Shown: positions 45,279 to 55,789 of the stretch, piece by piece
How the letters are laid out: each line of letters starts with the position of its first letter
How positions within the stretch are numbered: position 1 is the first letter of the stretch
Assembly (NCBI RefSeq): GCF_001571045.1
Contig: NZ_BCSV01000007.1
Coordinates: forward strand, 37,843-101,842
From: Curtobacterium ammoniigenes NBRC 101786
GTDB lineage: Bacteria > Actinomycetota > Actinomycetes > Actinomycetales > Microbacteriaceae
Length of the DNA stretch: 64,000 bases
Direction of reading: 5' to 3'
Made by a program: the position numbers and the translations under genes
The notes under the pieces: generated by a model
What the model was told of the DNA's origin: nothing
What the model saw: only the letters and a program-made list of their open reading frames with translations
The model's database searches: none

Positions 45279-45679
45279 GCTCCGTTCCTGAGCTCGAGCT
45301 TCGCGCGTTCCGCACCCGAGAGGCGCTGAGCGACACGGTGCGGCGCATCCGTCGGCGCTCCAACGTGCCGGCCCGATGGCGCGAGCTCGTCGAAACCTCG
45401 CGTGAGCAGCTGTACCGCGACCCGACGCCCATCGTTGCGATGGGAGCGACGATCGGCGTCGGCATCGCCGCGATCGTGCTCGGCGTGTCCACGGCGCGCC
45501 ACCCCGCATCATCGCTGGCGGCGGCTGACACGCCCATGCTGCTGCCCGCGTTCACGCCCGCCAAGACGAAGAAGGATGGCACGCCTGGCAGCGCGCCGAA
45601 GTTTGCGCGCGTGCCCGACAAGCAGAATCCAGTCGCCGAAAGCAAGCGCCGGGCGCGGCGCGGCCGCGGCACTCGCTGA
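45275..45679 (+). CDS. DUF3618-like single-pass membrane protein
   Basis: A 134-aa protein. The N-terminal amphipathic region (ELRAFRTREALSDTVRRIRRR) fits DUF3618, a membrane segment follows (IVAMGATIGVGIAAIVLGV), and the tail is basic and disordered (KRRARRGRGTR). The function is unknown. It is coupled to the YtxH-like gene and precedes a YihY-family gene; this trio is frequent in actinobacteria and likely belongs to cell-envelope physiology. Confidence 0.65.
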   Translation: MSSVPELELRAFRTREALSDTVRRIRRRSNVPARWRELVETSREQLYRDPTPIVAMGATIGVGIAAIVLGVSTARHPASSLAAADTPMLLPAFTPAKTKKDGTPGSAPKFARVPDKQNPVAESKRRARRGRGTR

Positions 45680-45703
45680 CCATCGCAGACCTCAGGAGCC
45701 CCG

Positions 45704-46807
45704 ATGTCGACGACACAGCACCGATCCAGCACGGCGGAGCACGACCGATCCGGGCGCGGCCGGTCGCGCCGCGATACTGACGACGCTGCGATGCCGGCGC
45801 CCGACGACCCCCGCAAGCCGGACGACCCGACCGACCTCACGAAGCCGTCCGTCATGTACACGCTCGGCAAGACGCTGCGGGAGTTCGGCCGCGACCAGTG
45901 CACGGACCTCGCTGCCGCGCTGACGTACTACTCCGTGCTCGCCGTCTTCCCCGGACTCCTGGCGCTCGTCTCGATCCTCGGCCTGCTCGGGCAAGGGCAG
46001 TCGACGGTCGATGCGTTGCTCCGGCTCATGCAGCAGTTCGGATCGGCGCAGGTCGTCTCGCTGCTGAAGGCGCCCATCGAAGGTCTGGTGCGCTCGCCGG
46101 CTGCGACGGTCACATTCATCGTGGGCATTGTCGGCGCCCTGTGGTCGGCATCCGGCTACGTCGGCGCGTTCGGCCGGGCGATGAACCGGATCTACGGGGT
46201 CCGCGAAGGCCGCCCCATCTGGAAGCTCCGGCCCACCATGCTCGGTGTCACGCTGTTCACGGTGCTCATGCTCGTGGTCGGGATGCTCGCGCTCGTGAGC
46301 GGGCCGGTGGTTCAGCAGTTCGGCGCGCAGTTCGGTCTCGGCCAGGTCGGCGTGGTCGTCATCTCGGTCGTGCAGTGGCCGGTGCTCGCCGCCGTGGCGA
46401 TCATCGTCCTCGCGGTGCTCTACTACTGGGCTCCGAACGTGCGGCAGCCGAAGTTCGCGTGGATCAGCGGAGGCTCGATCGTCGCGATTCTCATCTGGGT
46501 GCTCGCGAGCGTCGGATTCGCGTTCTACGTCGGGAACTTCTCCCACTACAACAAGACGTACGGCTCCCTCGGCGGCGTGATCGTGTTCCTGTTGTGGATC
46601 TGGATCACGAACAACGCGCTGCTCTTCGGTGCGGAGTTCAACGCGGAGTTGGAGCGCGGTCGCGAACTGCAGGCGGGCATGCGAGCCGAGGAGCGGATCC
46701 AGCTCCCGGTGCGCGATGAGCGCCAGATCGACAAGCAGAACGAGCAGCACGCGAAAGACGTGCTGAGCGCGGTCCGGATCCGGGAGAGTGCCGGCGCCCG
46801 TCGGTGA
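45704..46807 (+). CDS. YihY/BrkB-family inner membrane protein
   Basis: A 367-aa protein with six transmembrane segments after a ~55-residue polar N-terminus. DLAAALTYYSVLAVFPGLLALVS and YGSLGGVIVFLLWIWITNNALLFGAEFNAELE are the hallmarks of the YihY family (once mislabelled RNase BN). The function is not known; transport of a lipid or osmolyte has been proposed for the family. CAGGAGCC precedes the ATG. Confidence 0.9.
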   Translation: MSTTQHRSSTAEHDRSGRGRSRRDTDDAAMPAPDDPRKPDDPTDLTKPSVMYTLGKTLREFGRDQCTDLAAALTYYSVLAVFPGLLALVSILGLLGQGQSTVDALLRLMQQFGSAQVVSLLKAPIEGLVRSPAATVTFIVGIVGALWSASGYVGAFGRAMNRIYGVREGRPIWKLRPTMLGVTLFTVLMLVVGMLALVSGPVVQQFGAQFGLGQVGVVVISVVQWPVLAAVAIIVLAVLYYWAPNVRQPKFAWISGGSIVAILIWVLASVGFAFYVGNFSHYNKTYGSLGGVIVFLLWIWITNNALLFGAEFNAELERGRELQAGMRAEERIQLPVRDERQIDKQNEQHAKDVLSAVRIRESAGARR

Positions 46808-46810
46808 ATC

Positions 46811-46820
46811 TGGTATACCG
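46811..46820. promoter_or_regulatory. Possible GntR operator
   Basis: TGGTATACCG contains the palindrome GGTATACC, which resembles FadR-type GntR binding sites, 33-42 bp upstream of the gntR start. Confidence 0.45.
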
Positions 46821-46852
46821 CGGCGGCGTGGCGCTCGATAGGCTGTGCGACC

Positions 46853-47575
46853 GTGACCGCTCCCGATGACGCCGAACCCGTTTCGCAGACGGCGCAGCTC
46901 TACGACAACCTGCGTGCGGCCATCCTCGCGCTCGACCTCGCGCCGGGCGAACGGATCTCCGAGCGCGGCCTCGAATCCCGGTTCCACGCCTCGCGGACGC
47001 CGGTGCGCGCCGCGCTGTCGCGCCTCGAACTGGAGGGCCTTATCGCCCACCGAGGGCGCTCCTGGACGGTGACGCCGATCGACCTCGACGAGATTCAGGC
47101 ACTTGCCGAGCTCCGGGGAGTCCTCGAGCCGGCGAGCGCCCGTCTCGCCGTGGAGCGGGCCGCGGAAGAGTCGATCGCGACGGTGCGCGCGCACCTCGTC
47201 GCGTTGCGGCCGCTGCCCGACGAGCAGTCGAGCATCCACATGGGAAGCACGTTTCATCTCGACCTGGCGGCGCTCGGCGGCAACCGCTTCATGACCGAAG
47301 CGGTCGCGGACGCGCTGACCCGCCTGGAGCGCACCAGGTGGATCGAGGTCCGCACGCGGGCGGCGCGCGACATCGCCTGGCGGGAGCACAGCGCGATCGT
47401 CGACGCGGTCGCGGCGCGAGACGCGGACCGCGCGGCTTCGTTGCTGCTTGCCCACATCGTGGGGACAAACGATCGGCTGCTGGCGTTCATCGATGCGGAA
47501 CGCCGACGACTGCACGGCGCCGGAATGGCGATCGTCGGCACGGGTCGGCCTCGGGGGCGAGTGGAGGCGCGATGA
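46853..47575 (+). CDS. GntR-family (FCD domain) regulator
   Basis: A 240-aa FadR-subfamily repressor. The winged helix-turn-helix is LYDNLRAAILALDLAPGERISERGLESRF... ASRTPVRAALSRLELEGLI (about 16-65). The all-helical FCD effector domain follows, with metal/ligand histidines in MGSTFHLDLAALGGN and WREHSAIVDAV. The GTG at 46853 is the family-consistent start. It overlaps the ABC ATPase gene, so it probably controls the exporter and itself. Confidence 0.85.
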   Translation: MTAPDDAEPVSQTAQLYDNLRAAILALDLAPGERISERGLESRFHASRTPVRAALSRLELEGLIAHRGRSWTVTPIDLDEIQALAELRGVLEPASARLAVERAAEESIATVRAHLVALRPLPDEQSSIHMGSTFHLDLAALGGNRFMTEAVADALTRLERTRWIEVRTRAARDIAWREHSAIVDAVAARDADRAASLLLAHIVGTNDRLLAFIDAERRRLHGAGMAIVGTGRPRGRVEAR

Positions 47576-48534
47576 GCGGCAGCAGCGTCACCGTCGACGG
47601 GTTCGTGATGCGATTCGGCGAGCGGACCATCATCGACGGGCTGTCGTTCGAGATCGCTCCCGGCGAGACGTTCGGGCTGCTCGGCAGCAACGGCTCGGGT
47701 AAGACCACGACGATTCGCGCGCTCCTCGGCATCGTCGAGCCGTCCGAGGGGCGCCTCCTCATCGACGGCGGCCGGTACCGGGCGAGCGCGGGCGGCCAGG
47801 TCGGCTACCTTCCGGAGGAGCGCGGGCTGTATCGCAAGGAGTCCGTGCTCGACGTGATGACGTACTTCGCACGACTCAAGGGCATGTCGAGCCGCGCTGC
47901 GGTTGCGTGGACCATGAGCTACCTGGAGCGTGTCGATCTTGCGGACAAGGCGCGACTTCGCGTGGATCGTCTCTCGGGCGGCCAGCAGCAGAAGGTGCAG
48001 CTGGGGCTCACGATGATGGACGACCCGCGGCTGCTCATTCTGGACGAGCCGACCAAGGGCCTCGACCCGGTGAACCGTCGGCTGCTGCTCGATCTCGTCG
48101 ACGAGCGCAAGGCGGACGGTGCGACCGTGATCCTCGTGACGCATCAAATGGATGAGGTCGAGCGGCTGTGCGACCGGATTCTCCTGCTGCGCGATGGAGT
48201 CGCCGCGGCATACGGATCGATCCCGGACGTGCAAGATGCCTTCGGCGGTGCTGTCGCGAAGGTGCTCTGTCACGGCACGATTCCCGCGAGCCCGCTGTAT
48301 CGCCTCGCGCGGCAGGAGGGCAACGTGGCCTATCTCGTTCCGACGTCCGCGGCGGCTCCGGACGGCGCAGACATCGTGCACGCCCTGATTCAGTCGGGCG
48401 TGGCCGTCAGCGGCTTCGAGATGCGGCGTGTGCCGCTGGACGAGATCTTCGTGCAGGTCTACGGGCAGGATCCGAATGCGGAGGCAGGGCTCGCCCCCGC
48501 CTCGTCGGTCGCCGTCTCGGGGGAGGCGCGGTGA
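47572..48534 (+). CDS. ABC-2 type exporter ATP-binding protein
   Basis: A 320-aa ATPase: Walker A GSNGSGKTTT at about residues 40-49 (serine where Pro is usual in GPNG), signature LSGGQQQKVQLGL, Walker [16 protein letters not shown], switch VTHQMDEVERL. The C-terminal ~85 residues match the DUF4162 accessory domain. It is NatA-like in order and length. Substrate unknown. ATG overlaps the gntR stop; the stop overlaps the permease gene (GTGA). Confidence 0.9.
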   Translation: MSGSSVTVDGFVMRFGERTIIDGLSFEIAPGETFGLLGSNGSGKTTTIRALLGIVEPSEGRLLIDGGRYRASAGGQVGYLPEERGLYRKESVLDVMTYFARLKGMSSRAAVAWTMSYLERVDLADKARLRVDRLSGGQQQKVQLGLTMMDDPRLLILDEPTKGLDPVNRRLLLDLVDERKADGATVILVTHQMDEVERLCDRILLLRDGVAAAYGSIPDVQDAFGGAVAKVLCHGTIPASPLYRLARQEGNVAYLVPTSAAAPDGADIVHALIQSGVAVSGFEMRRVPLDEIFVQVYGQDPNAEAGLAPASSVAVSGEAR

Positions 48535-49790
48535 GCAAGGGGCACGGAGCGGGACGCGCGCTCACGACGGTCATCCGATTCGAGTTCCTCCGGGCGATCA
48601 AGAAGCCGTCGTTCTGGATCGGCACGCTCGCGCTGCCGCTGCTCGTCGTGATCGTCGGGGTCCTCGTCGGCGTGGGCAACGCTGCGGCGGGCAACGCTGC
48701 CGCCTCGAGTGGCTCGGCGGTCAAGCTGCCCTTCGAGTACATCGACCACTCGGGGCTCGTGGTGCCCGGCGTTGCGGCGAAGTGGGGCGGCACGTCGACG
48801 ACGAACGCCGCGGCGGCGGTTCGAGCGGTCCGAGACGGTCACCTCGCCGCGTTCGTCGAGTTCCCCGACGATCCGGTGACGCAGTCGGTTCGGATCGTGG
48901 CGCAGGATGCGGGCCTGTTCGCGAACAACCGCTACAGCAGCGTCGCCACGACCGTGCTGCACGACAGCGCTGCCGCGCGGCTGCATGACAAGGCCGCGGT
49001 GCGCCTCCTCGAGGCGACGCCGTCGACACGGGTGACCGCATACGCGCACGGGCAGGTCGCGCAGGGCCTCGCGTCGGCCGTGCCGCCGCTGCTGTTCGCG
49101 GCGGCGTTCTTCGCGCTGGTTCTGCTGCTCGCCGCCCGCATGGTCGCCGTCGTGGTGGAGGAGAAGGAGAACCGCATCTCCGAGATGATCCTCACGACGC
49201 TCGACGCCACCGCGCTCATCCGCGGCAAGGTCATCGCGATGTTGCTCGTCGGCCTGGTGCAGCTCGCGGTGTTCCTGGTGCCCGCGCTTGGCACCATGGC
49301 GGTCCTCGTCCCGGTGCTCGCGCGAACCGTCGGACCGATCGTCATCGACCCGTGGCGGATGACCGTCGGAGCGCTGCTGCTCATCGGCGGCGTGCTCCTC
49401 GCGAGCGCGCTGTTCGTCACGGTCGGTGCAGCGGTGCCGACGATCAAGGACGCGAGCGCACTGCAATCGGTTGCGCTGTTCTCCGTGCTCATCCCGCTGT
49501 ACGCGGCGTTCTACGTCGTTGCGAACCCGGGTTCGCCGATCACCGCCGTGTTCACCTATGTGCCGACCTTCACGCCGGTGACTGCCCTGCTGCGCAACGC
49601 GGTCGGGGCGCTCTCGCCGCTCGAATCGATCGTCTGCATCGTCGAGCTCTTCGTTGCCGCGTTCCTCGTCCTGCAGTTCGCGGTCTTCCTGTTCCGACAC
49701 TCGATCGCCCAGTACGGCTCGCGGGTGTCGATCCGACAGGTCCGCTCCTGGTTCCGTGGAGGGCGAACCTCGGGATCTGCCGAAAGCTGA
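48531..49790 (+). CDS. ABC-2 type exporter permease (NatB-like)
   Basis: A 419-aa permease: one N-terminal helix (PSFWIGTLALPLLVVIVGVLVGV), a large external domain of about 140 residues, then five to six helices beginning PPLLFAAAFFALVLLLAARM followed by the cytoplasmic VVEEKENRISEMILTTLDA block. This layout is that of NatB/ABC2_membrane_3 exporters. The starting GTG overlaps the ATPase stop. The cargo could be an ion, drug or peptide. Confidence 0.88.
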   Translation: MSKGHGAGRALTTVIRFEFLRAIKKPSFWIGTLALPLLVVIVGVLVGVGNAAAGNAAASSGSAVKLPFEYIDHSGLVVPGVAAKWGGTSTTNAAAAVRAVRDGHLAAFVEFPDDPVTQSVRIVAQDAGLFANNRYSSVATTVLHDSAAARLHDKAAVRLLEATPSTRVTAYAHGQVAQGLASAVPPLLFAAAFFALVLLLAARMVAVVVEEKENRISEMILTTLDATALIRGKVIAMLLVGLVQLAVFLVPALGTMAVLVPVLARTVGPIVIDPWRMTVGALLLIGGVLLASALFVTVGAAVPTIKDASALQSVALFSVLIPLYAAFYVVANPGSPITAVFTYVPTFTPVTALLRNAVGALSPLESIVCIVELFVAAFLVLQFAVFLFRHSIAQYGSRVSIRQVRSWFRGGRTSGSAES

Positions 49791-49821
49791 GTCTGTACGA
49801 CGCAAGTTTTTGCTTGGATGA

Positions 49822-51795
<1,974 letters not shown>

Positions 51796-51798
51796 GCG

Positions 51799-52431
51799 AT
51801 GGCCGACCAGAACAAGAACGAGCACGAACTGCCCGACGAGCCGGAGCGCTCCTCAGAGGACGGCGACACCGCCGACGTCGAGGACGCCGAGGATCTGATC
51901 GAGGCGGAAGGACCGGACGTCGAGGTCGGCACCGAGGACCTGAGCCCGGAGGACCAGGCGCTGCTCGACGACGCGGCTCGCGCGATGGCGGAGGACTCGC
52001 TGTCCGCCGCTGACCGCGACCTCGTCGCCGAGATGCGCGCCGATATGCTCCGGGCGCAGGCCGAGCTGGTCAACTTCCGCAAGCGTGTCGAGCGCGACCG
52101 GGAGGCGAACCGCGACATCGTCATCGCCGAGGTCATCCGGGCGCTCCTCCCTGCCCTCGACGACCTGACGCGGGCTGAAGCGCACGGCGATCTCGCCGAG
52201 GGGCCGATGAGCGTCATCGCGCAGAAGATCCGCGGCGGATTCGACCGGTTCGGCGTGACGCAGATCGGTGTGAAGGGCGAGCCCTTCGACCCGACCATCC
52301 ATGAGGCGCTTGTCCAGCTCCCGTCACCGGACGCGACCTCCCAGACCATCGCGGACGTCATCGAACCCGGGTACAAGCTCGGGGAGCGCGTGCTCCGCGC
52401 TGCGAAGGTCGCTGTCGCCGTTCCCGCCTGA
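51799..52431 (+). CDS. grpE: Nucleotide exchange factor GrpE
   Basis: A 210-aa GrpE. A long acidic N-terminus (about 1-75, rich in Glu/Asp) precedes the dimerising helix with [19 protein letters not shown] and the beta domain with [21 protein letters not shown], the block that contacts DnaK. It releases ADP from DnaK. It starts 3 bp after the dnaK stop. Confidence 0.96.
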   Translation: MADQNKNEHELPDEPERSSEDGDTADVEDAEDLIEAEGPDVEVGTEDLSPEDQALLDDAARAMAEDSLSAADRDLVAEMRADMLRAQAELVNFRKRVERDREANRDIVIAEVIRALLPALDDLTRAEAHGDLAEGPMSVIAQKIRGGFDRFGVTQIGVKGEPFDPTIHEALVQLPSPDATSQTIADVIEPGYKLGERVLRAAKVAVAVPA

Positions 52432-52451
52432 CCGGCAGAAAAGAGGTACCG

Positions 52452-53441
52452 GTGGCAAGTCAAGACTGGTTCGATAAGGACTTCTACGCGGTGCTCGGCG
52501 TGTCGAAAGACGCGTCCGACGCCGACATCAAGAAGACCTATCGCAAGCTCGCTCGGCAATACCACCCCGACTCGAACCCCGGAAACACGGCGGCGGAGTC
52601 GCGCTTCAAGGAGATCTCCGAGGCGTACTCGGTGCTCTCCGACAAAGAGCAGCGCGCCGAATACGACCAGATCCGCGCCATGGGCTCGGGCGCTCGCTTC
52701 ACGGCGGGCGGCCCGGGCCAGGGCGGGTTCGAGGACGTTTTCGGCATGTTCAACCAGAGCAGCGGCGGACGCCAGCGTGTCCGGTTCGGCCAGGGCGGCG
52801 CAGGCGGCTTCGAGGACATTCTCGGCGGCATGTTCGGCGGAGGCGGCTTCGGGCAGTCGACCGGCGGCTATCGGGGGTTCGGCGGCCCGACGAAGGGCAA
52901 CGACGTCCTGGCCTCGACGACCCTGGAGTTCCGTACCGCCATCGCCGGGGACACCGTCAAGCTCACGCAGGGCAACGGCCGTGCGGTGAACGTTCGCATT
53001 CCCGCAGGCGTCGCCGACGGTCAGAAGATCCGGCTCCGCGGGCGCGGCGAACCGAGCCCGGACGGTGGCGAGTCCGGCGATCTCGTCGTGACCGTCCACG
53101 TGCGGAAGCACCCTGTGTTCGAACGGGACAACCTGAACCTGCGCGTCGACGTGCCCGTGACGTTCGCCGAGGCGGCGCTCGGGGCGACGATCGAGGTGCC
53201 GACGCTCGGCGGCCAGCCGGTGCGGCTGAAGGTCGCGCCGGGGACACCGTCCGGGCGCGTGCTCCGCGTGAAGGGGCGAGGCGTCACCACGAAGAACGGC
53301 ACCGGCGACCTGCTGGCGACCGTGCAGGTCGCGGTTCCGTCCCACATGTCTGAGAAAGCACGGAAGGCCGTCGAAGCACTCGCCGAGGCGCTGCCCAACG
53401 AGGATCCGCGTGCCGACCTCATGGCGCACGCCGCGGACTGA
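52452..53441 (+). CDS. dnaJ: DnaJ-type co-chaperone without zinc finger
   Basis: A 329-aa J-protein: J-domain at residues 9-75 with HPD in YHPDSNPG, a Gly/Phe-rich region (about 85-140), then directly the two beta-barrel C-terminal substrate domains. The four CxxCxGxG zinc-finger repeats of class A DnaJ are absent and the protein has no cysteines, so it is a class B (CbpA-like) form. It stimulates DnaK ATPase. GTG start with GAGGTA upstream, 20 bp after grpE. Confidence 0.94.
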   Translation: MASQDWFDKDFYAVLGVSKDASDADIKKTYRKLARQYHPDSNPGNTAAESRFKEISEAYSVLSDKEQRAEYDQIRAMGSGARFTAGGPGQGGFEDVFGMFNQSSGGRQRVRFGQGGAGGFEDILGGMFGGGGFGQSTGGYRGFGGPTKGNDVLASTTLEFRTAIAGDTVKLTQGNGRAVNVRIPAGVADGQKIRLRGRGEPSPDGGESGDLVVTVHVRKHPVFERDNLNLRVDVPVTFAEAALGATIEVPTLGGQPVRLKVAPGTPSGRVLRVKGRGVTTKNGTGDLLATVQVAVPSHMSEKARKAVEALAEALPNEDPRADLMAHAAD

Positions 53442-53463
53442 TGCGGCAACCGGAGCAGGCGAC

Positions 53464-53889
53464 ATGACGACGGATGGGATGGATGAGAACTCGCCGATCT
53501 TCGCGATCGCGATGGCGGCGGAGCTCGCAGAGATGCATCCGCAGACGCTCCGGCAGTACGACCGGCTCGGCCTCGTCGTGCCGCAACGGACGCGCGGCGG
53601 GTCGCGCCGCTACTCGATGCGCGACGTCGCCCAGCTCCGCGAGATCCAGCGGCTGAGCGGCGAAGGCGTCTCCCTCGAGGGCATCCGTCGCATTCTCGAT
53701 CTCGAGAATGAGGCGGCCGCGCTCCGGAGGCGCGTTCGAGAGCTCGAGAGCGCGCTCGCCGATCAGCTGATCAGCCGTCCGGGCGCGCGAGTGTTCGCGG
53801 CGTCGGTTTCCGGCACCGCGATTCCGTTGCGGGCGGGAGCCCGCCCGCAACGGAACACGCAGGTCGTGCTGTGGCGCCCTGAACGCTGA
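53464..53889 (+). CDS. hspR: HspR, MerR-family heat-shock repressor
   Basis: A 141-aa MerR-type regulator: helix-turn-helix AAELAEMHPQTLRQYDRLGLVVPQRTRGGSRRYS at about residues 18-51 (written in parts: MHPQTLRQYDRLGLV, RGGSRRYSMRDV), then a coiled-coil. It binds HAIR sites with DnaK as corepressor, giving feedback control of the operon and clpB. The C-terminal tail is encoded over a striking 15-bp inverted repeat (53822-53855). ATG at 53464. Confidence 0.93.
   Translation: MTTDGMDENSPIFAIAMAAELAEMHPQTLRQYDRLGLVVPQRTRGGSRRYSMRDVAQLREIQRLSGEGVSLEGIRRILDLENEAAALRRRVRELESALADQLISRPGARVFAASVSGTAIPLRAGARPQRNTQVVLWRPER
53822..53855. repeat. Perfect 15-bp inverted repeat inside hspR
   Basis: TTCCGTTGCGGGCGG, 4-nt loop GAGC, CCGCCCGCAACGGAA, without a mismatch, ending 34 bp before the hspR stop and within codons for IPLRAGARPQRN. 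Such a stable hairpin in coding RNA is unusual. It may be an intragenic terminator or mRNA stabiliser at the end of the chaperone operon. Confidence 0.9.
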
Positions 53890-53916
53890 TCGCGGCTCGA
53901 CCGATACGCTGCGACG

Positions 53917-55065
53917 GTGTCCGCGTTCGATTTCGTCACTCACTTTCGTGGCGAGGCGGCACCGGGTGGCGCGGACCTCATCGCGATCGACGGCACGGAT
54001 CGGTTCCTGCTCGACGAGGCGCCGCACGTCCACGGGGACGCGCTGCGGCACCCCGGAACCGTGGCGATCGTCGACGATCGCTACGGTGTCCTCACCCTCG
54101 GTGTGATCACGCTGCACGGCGCCGCCGACGTGCGCGTCGTGCAGGACTCCCTGGTGGGGGAGCGTGCGCTCGAGGCCAACGCGGGCCTGTTCCGCCGCGG
54201 AGGATTCCACCACCCTGAGTCGCTCGAGGCCGCGTTCCGCGATACCCGGCTCGTGCTGGTGCGGCTCGGCAAGTCGCTCGACCGCCTCGACGAGATCGCG
54301 CGGGCCGTCGCACGCTGGGCGGCGCCCGACGTCGTGCTGCTCGCCGGAGGCCGCACGAAGTTCATGACGCCCGCGCAGAACGACGTGCTGCGCCGGTCGT
54401 TCGGCGAGGTTCGCGCTTCGCGGGGCCGCGGGAAATCGCGGTTGCTCATCGCGGCAGATCCGCTGCGCGCGGCGGCGACCAGGGCCTCCATCACCGACCC
54501 GTGGCCGCGTCGCGTGTTCTCGGACGAACTCGGCTTCACCGTGGCGGCGCACGGCGGCGTGTTCGCGGGGACGTCGCTCGACCAGGGGACACGAGTCCTG
54601 CTCGGCGTCGTGGACGGGGCCGAGCAGGAGGCGCGCGACGCGATCGATCTGGGCTGCGGCAGTGGTGTGATCGCCGCCGCGCTCGCTCGACGCCGCCCGC
54701 GCCTCCGTGTGGTCGCCACGGATGTGTCGGCCGCGGCCGTGGCGTCGGCTCGGCTCACCGCCGACCTCGCGGGCGTCGGGGATCGCGTGGTGACCGTCAG
54801 GTCTGACGCGGGCGATGCCCTCGCCGACGAGTCGGCGGATCTCGTCGTGTGCAATCCGCCGTTCCACGCGGACACCGCGGTCAGCACGGCGACCGCGGAA
54901 GCGATGTTTCGGAACGCGGCCACGATCCTCCGACCCGGCGGCGAGTTGTGGACCGTCTGGAACGCCCACCTGCGCTATCGCTCCGCGCTCGAGCGCGTCG
55001 TCGGACCGACTCGACAGATCACGCGGACGCCGAAATTCGTGGTGACGGCCTCGCGGCGGGACTGA
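53917..55065 (+). CDS. Class I SAM-dependent methyltransferase, RsmC/RlmG-like
   Basis: A 382-aa protein: a degenerate N-terminal methyltransferase-like domain (1-~190) and a catalytic MTS domain with SAM motif DLGCGSGVIAAALA (about 244), acidic motif VVATDVSAAAV, and catalytic NPPFH (about 313-317). This two-domain plan is that of the 16S/23S rRNA guanine-N2 methyltransferases RsmC/RlmG. The exact target base is not predictable. GTG start at 53917. Confidence 0.85.
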   Translation: MSAFDFVTHFRGEAAPGGADLIAIDGTDRFLLDEAPHVHGDALRHPGTVAIVDDRYGVLTLGVITLHGAADVRVVQDSLVGERALEANAGLFRRGGFHHPESLEAAFRDTRLVLVRLGKSLDRLDEIARAVARWAAPDVVLLAGGRTKFMTPAQNDVLRRSFGEVRASRGRGKSRLLIAADPLRAAATRASITDPWPRRVFSDELGFTVAAHGGVFAGTSLDQGTRVLLGVVDGAEQEARDAIDLGCGSGVIAAALARRRPRLRVVATDVSAAAVASARLTADLAGVGDRVVTVRSDAGDALADESADLVVCNPPFHADTAVSTATAEAMFRNAATILRPGGELWTVWNAHLRYRSALERVVGPTRQITRTPKFVVTASRRD

Positions 55066-55108
55066 TCCCTCCTGCCGCGCTCCTGCCGCGCGTCGTCGCG
55101 GGTGGGGA

Positions 55109-55531
55109 TCAGATCGCGAGCGACGCGGTGATGTACGCGGCGAGGGCGAGGCCGTAGGCGTCCGCAGCCTCAGCGGCAGCGAAGGTTCGCTCGGCACCGT
55201 CGACAACCGCGGTCACCTCTGCGATCACGGTCGCGTCATCGACGATCCGCCGGAGGCTGCGGAACGTCGGTCCGAGCAGCTCACGGAGCTGGTCCTCCCG
55301 GGGGAGCCAGAGGGTGTCGTCGGCCGCGACCGAGTCGAGCGCCCACTCCGTTGTCCCGTTGAATCCGAGGATCGTGCCGGTCGGGTAGTCGTGCCGCTCG
55401 ACGGTCATCTCGGACACGGTGTACACGTCGTCGTCGACGCCCGGCTTGTCGATGATGAACCGGTCCCCGGTGTTCGGATGCCAGCGCAGTCCCGCGGTAC
55501 GGAGGGTTCGTGCAAGCTCGACGGAGATCAC
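55109..55531 (-). CDS. Conserved hypothetical protein (often labelled CpaE-like)
   Basis: A 140-aa soluble protein opening MISVELARTLRTAGLRWHPNTGD and containing YPTGTILGFNGTTEWAL and LWLPREDQLRELLG. Close relatives are widespread in actinobacteria and are sometimes labelled pilus assembly protein CpaE; nothing here (no ATPase motif, no pilus genes nearby) supports that. The GTG at 55531 gives the conserved start; the frame upstream has unrelated content. Function unknown. Confidence 0.75.
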   Translation of the reverse strand: MISVELARTLRTAGLRWHPNTGDRFIIDKPGVDDDVYTVSEMTVERHDYPTGTILGFNGTTEWALDSVAADDTLWLPREDQLRELLGPTFRSLRRIVDDATVIAEVTAVVDGAERTFAAAEAADAYGLALAAYITASLAI

Positions 55532-55789
55532 TCGTTCACTATGCCCGGCTCGACCGGAGGTGTCCTCCGAACCCGCTCGTCGTGGCCTGCGTTGCCTGCG
55601 GTGACCCGCCGAACTGGGTTCTCCACTGGCGGACGTACTACCATCGCCACGCACCGGGTTCTCCGTGGACCCGGGCGGCTCCAAGCCATGGCCGATCGTC
55701 CGGCCGCTCCGCGCCGTTCGTGCTGCGGGAACGTCGGACGTGCCCGACCGCGCCGACCACGCTCAGGTGGGTGCAGAGAAGGACACCGC

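Noticed and set aside
55109..55531. Pilus assembly protein CpaE
   Set aside because: There is no ATPase motif and no pilus gene nearby; the label appears to be a propagated database name.
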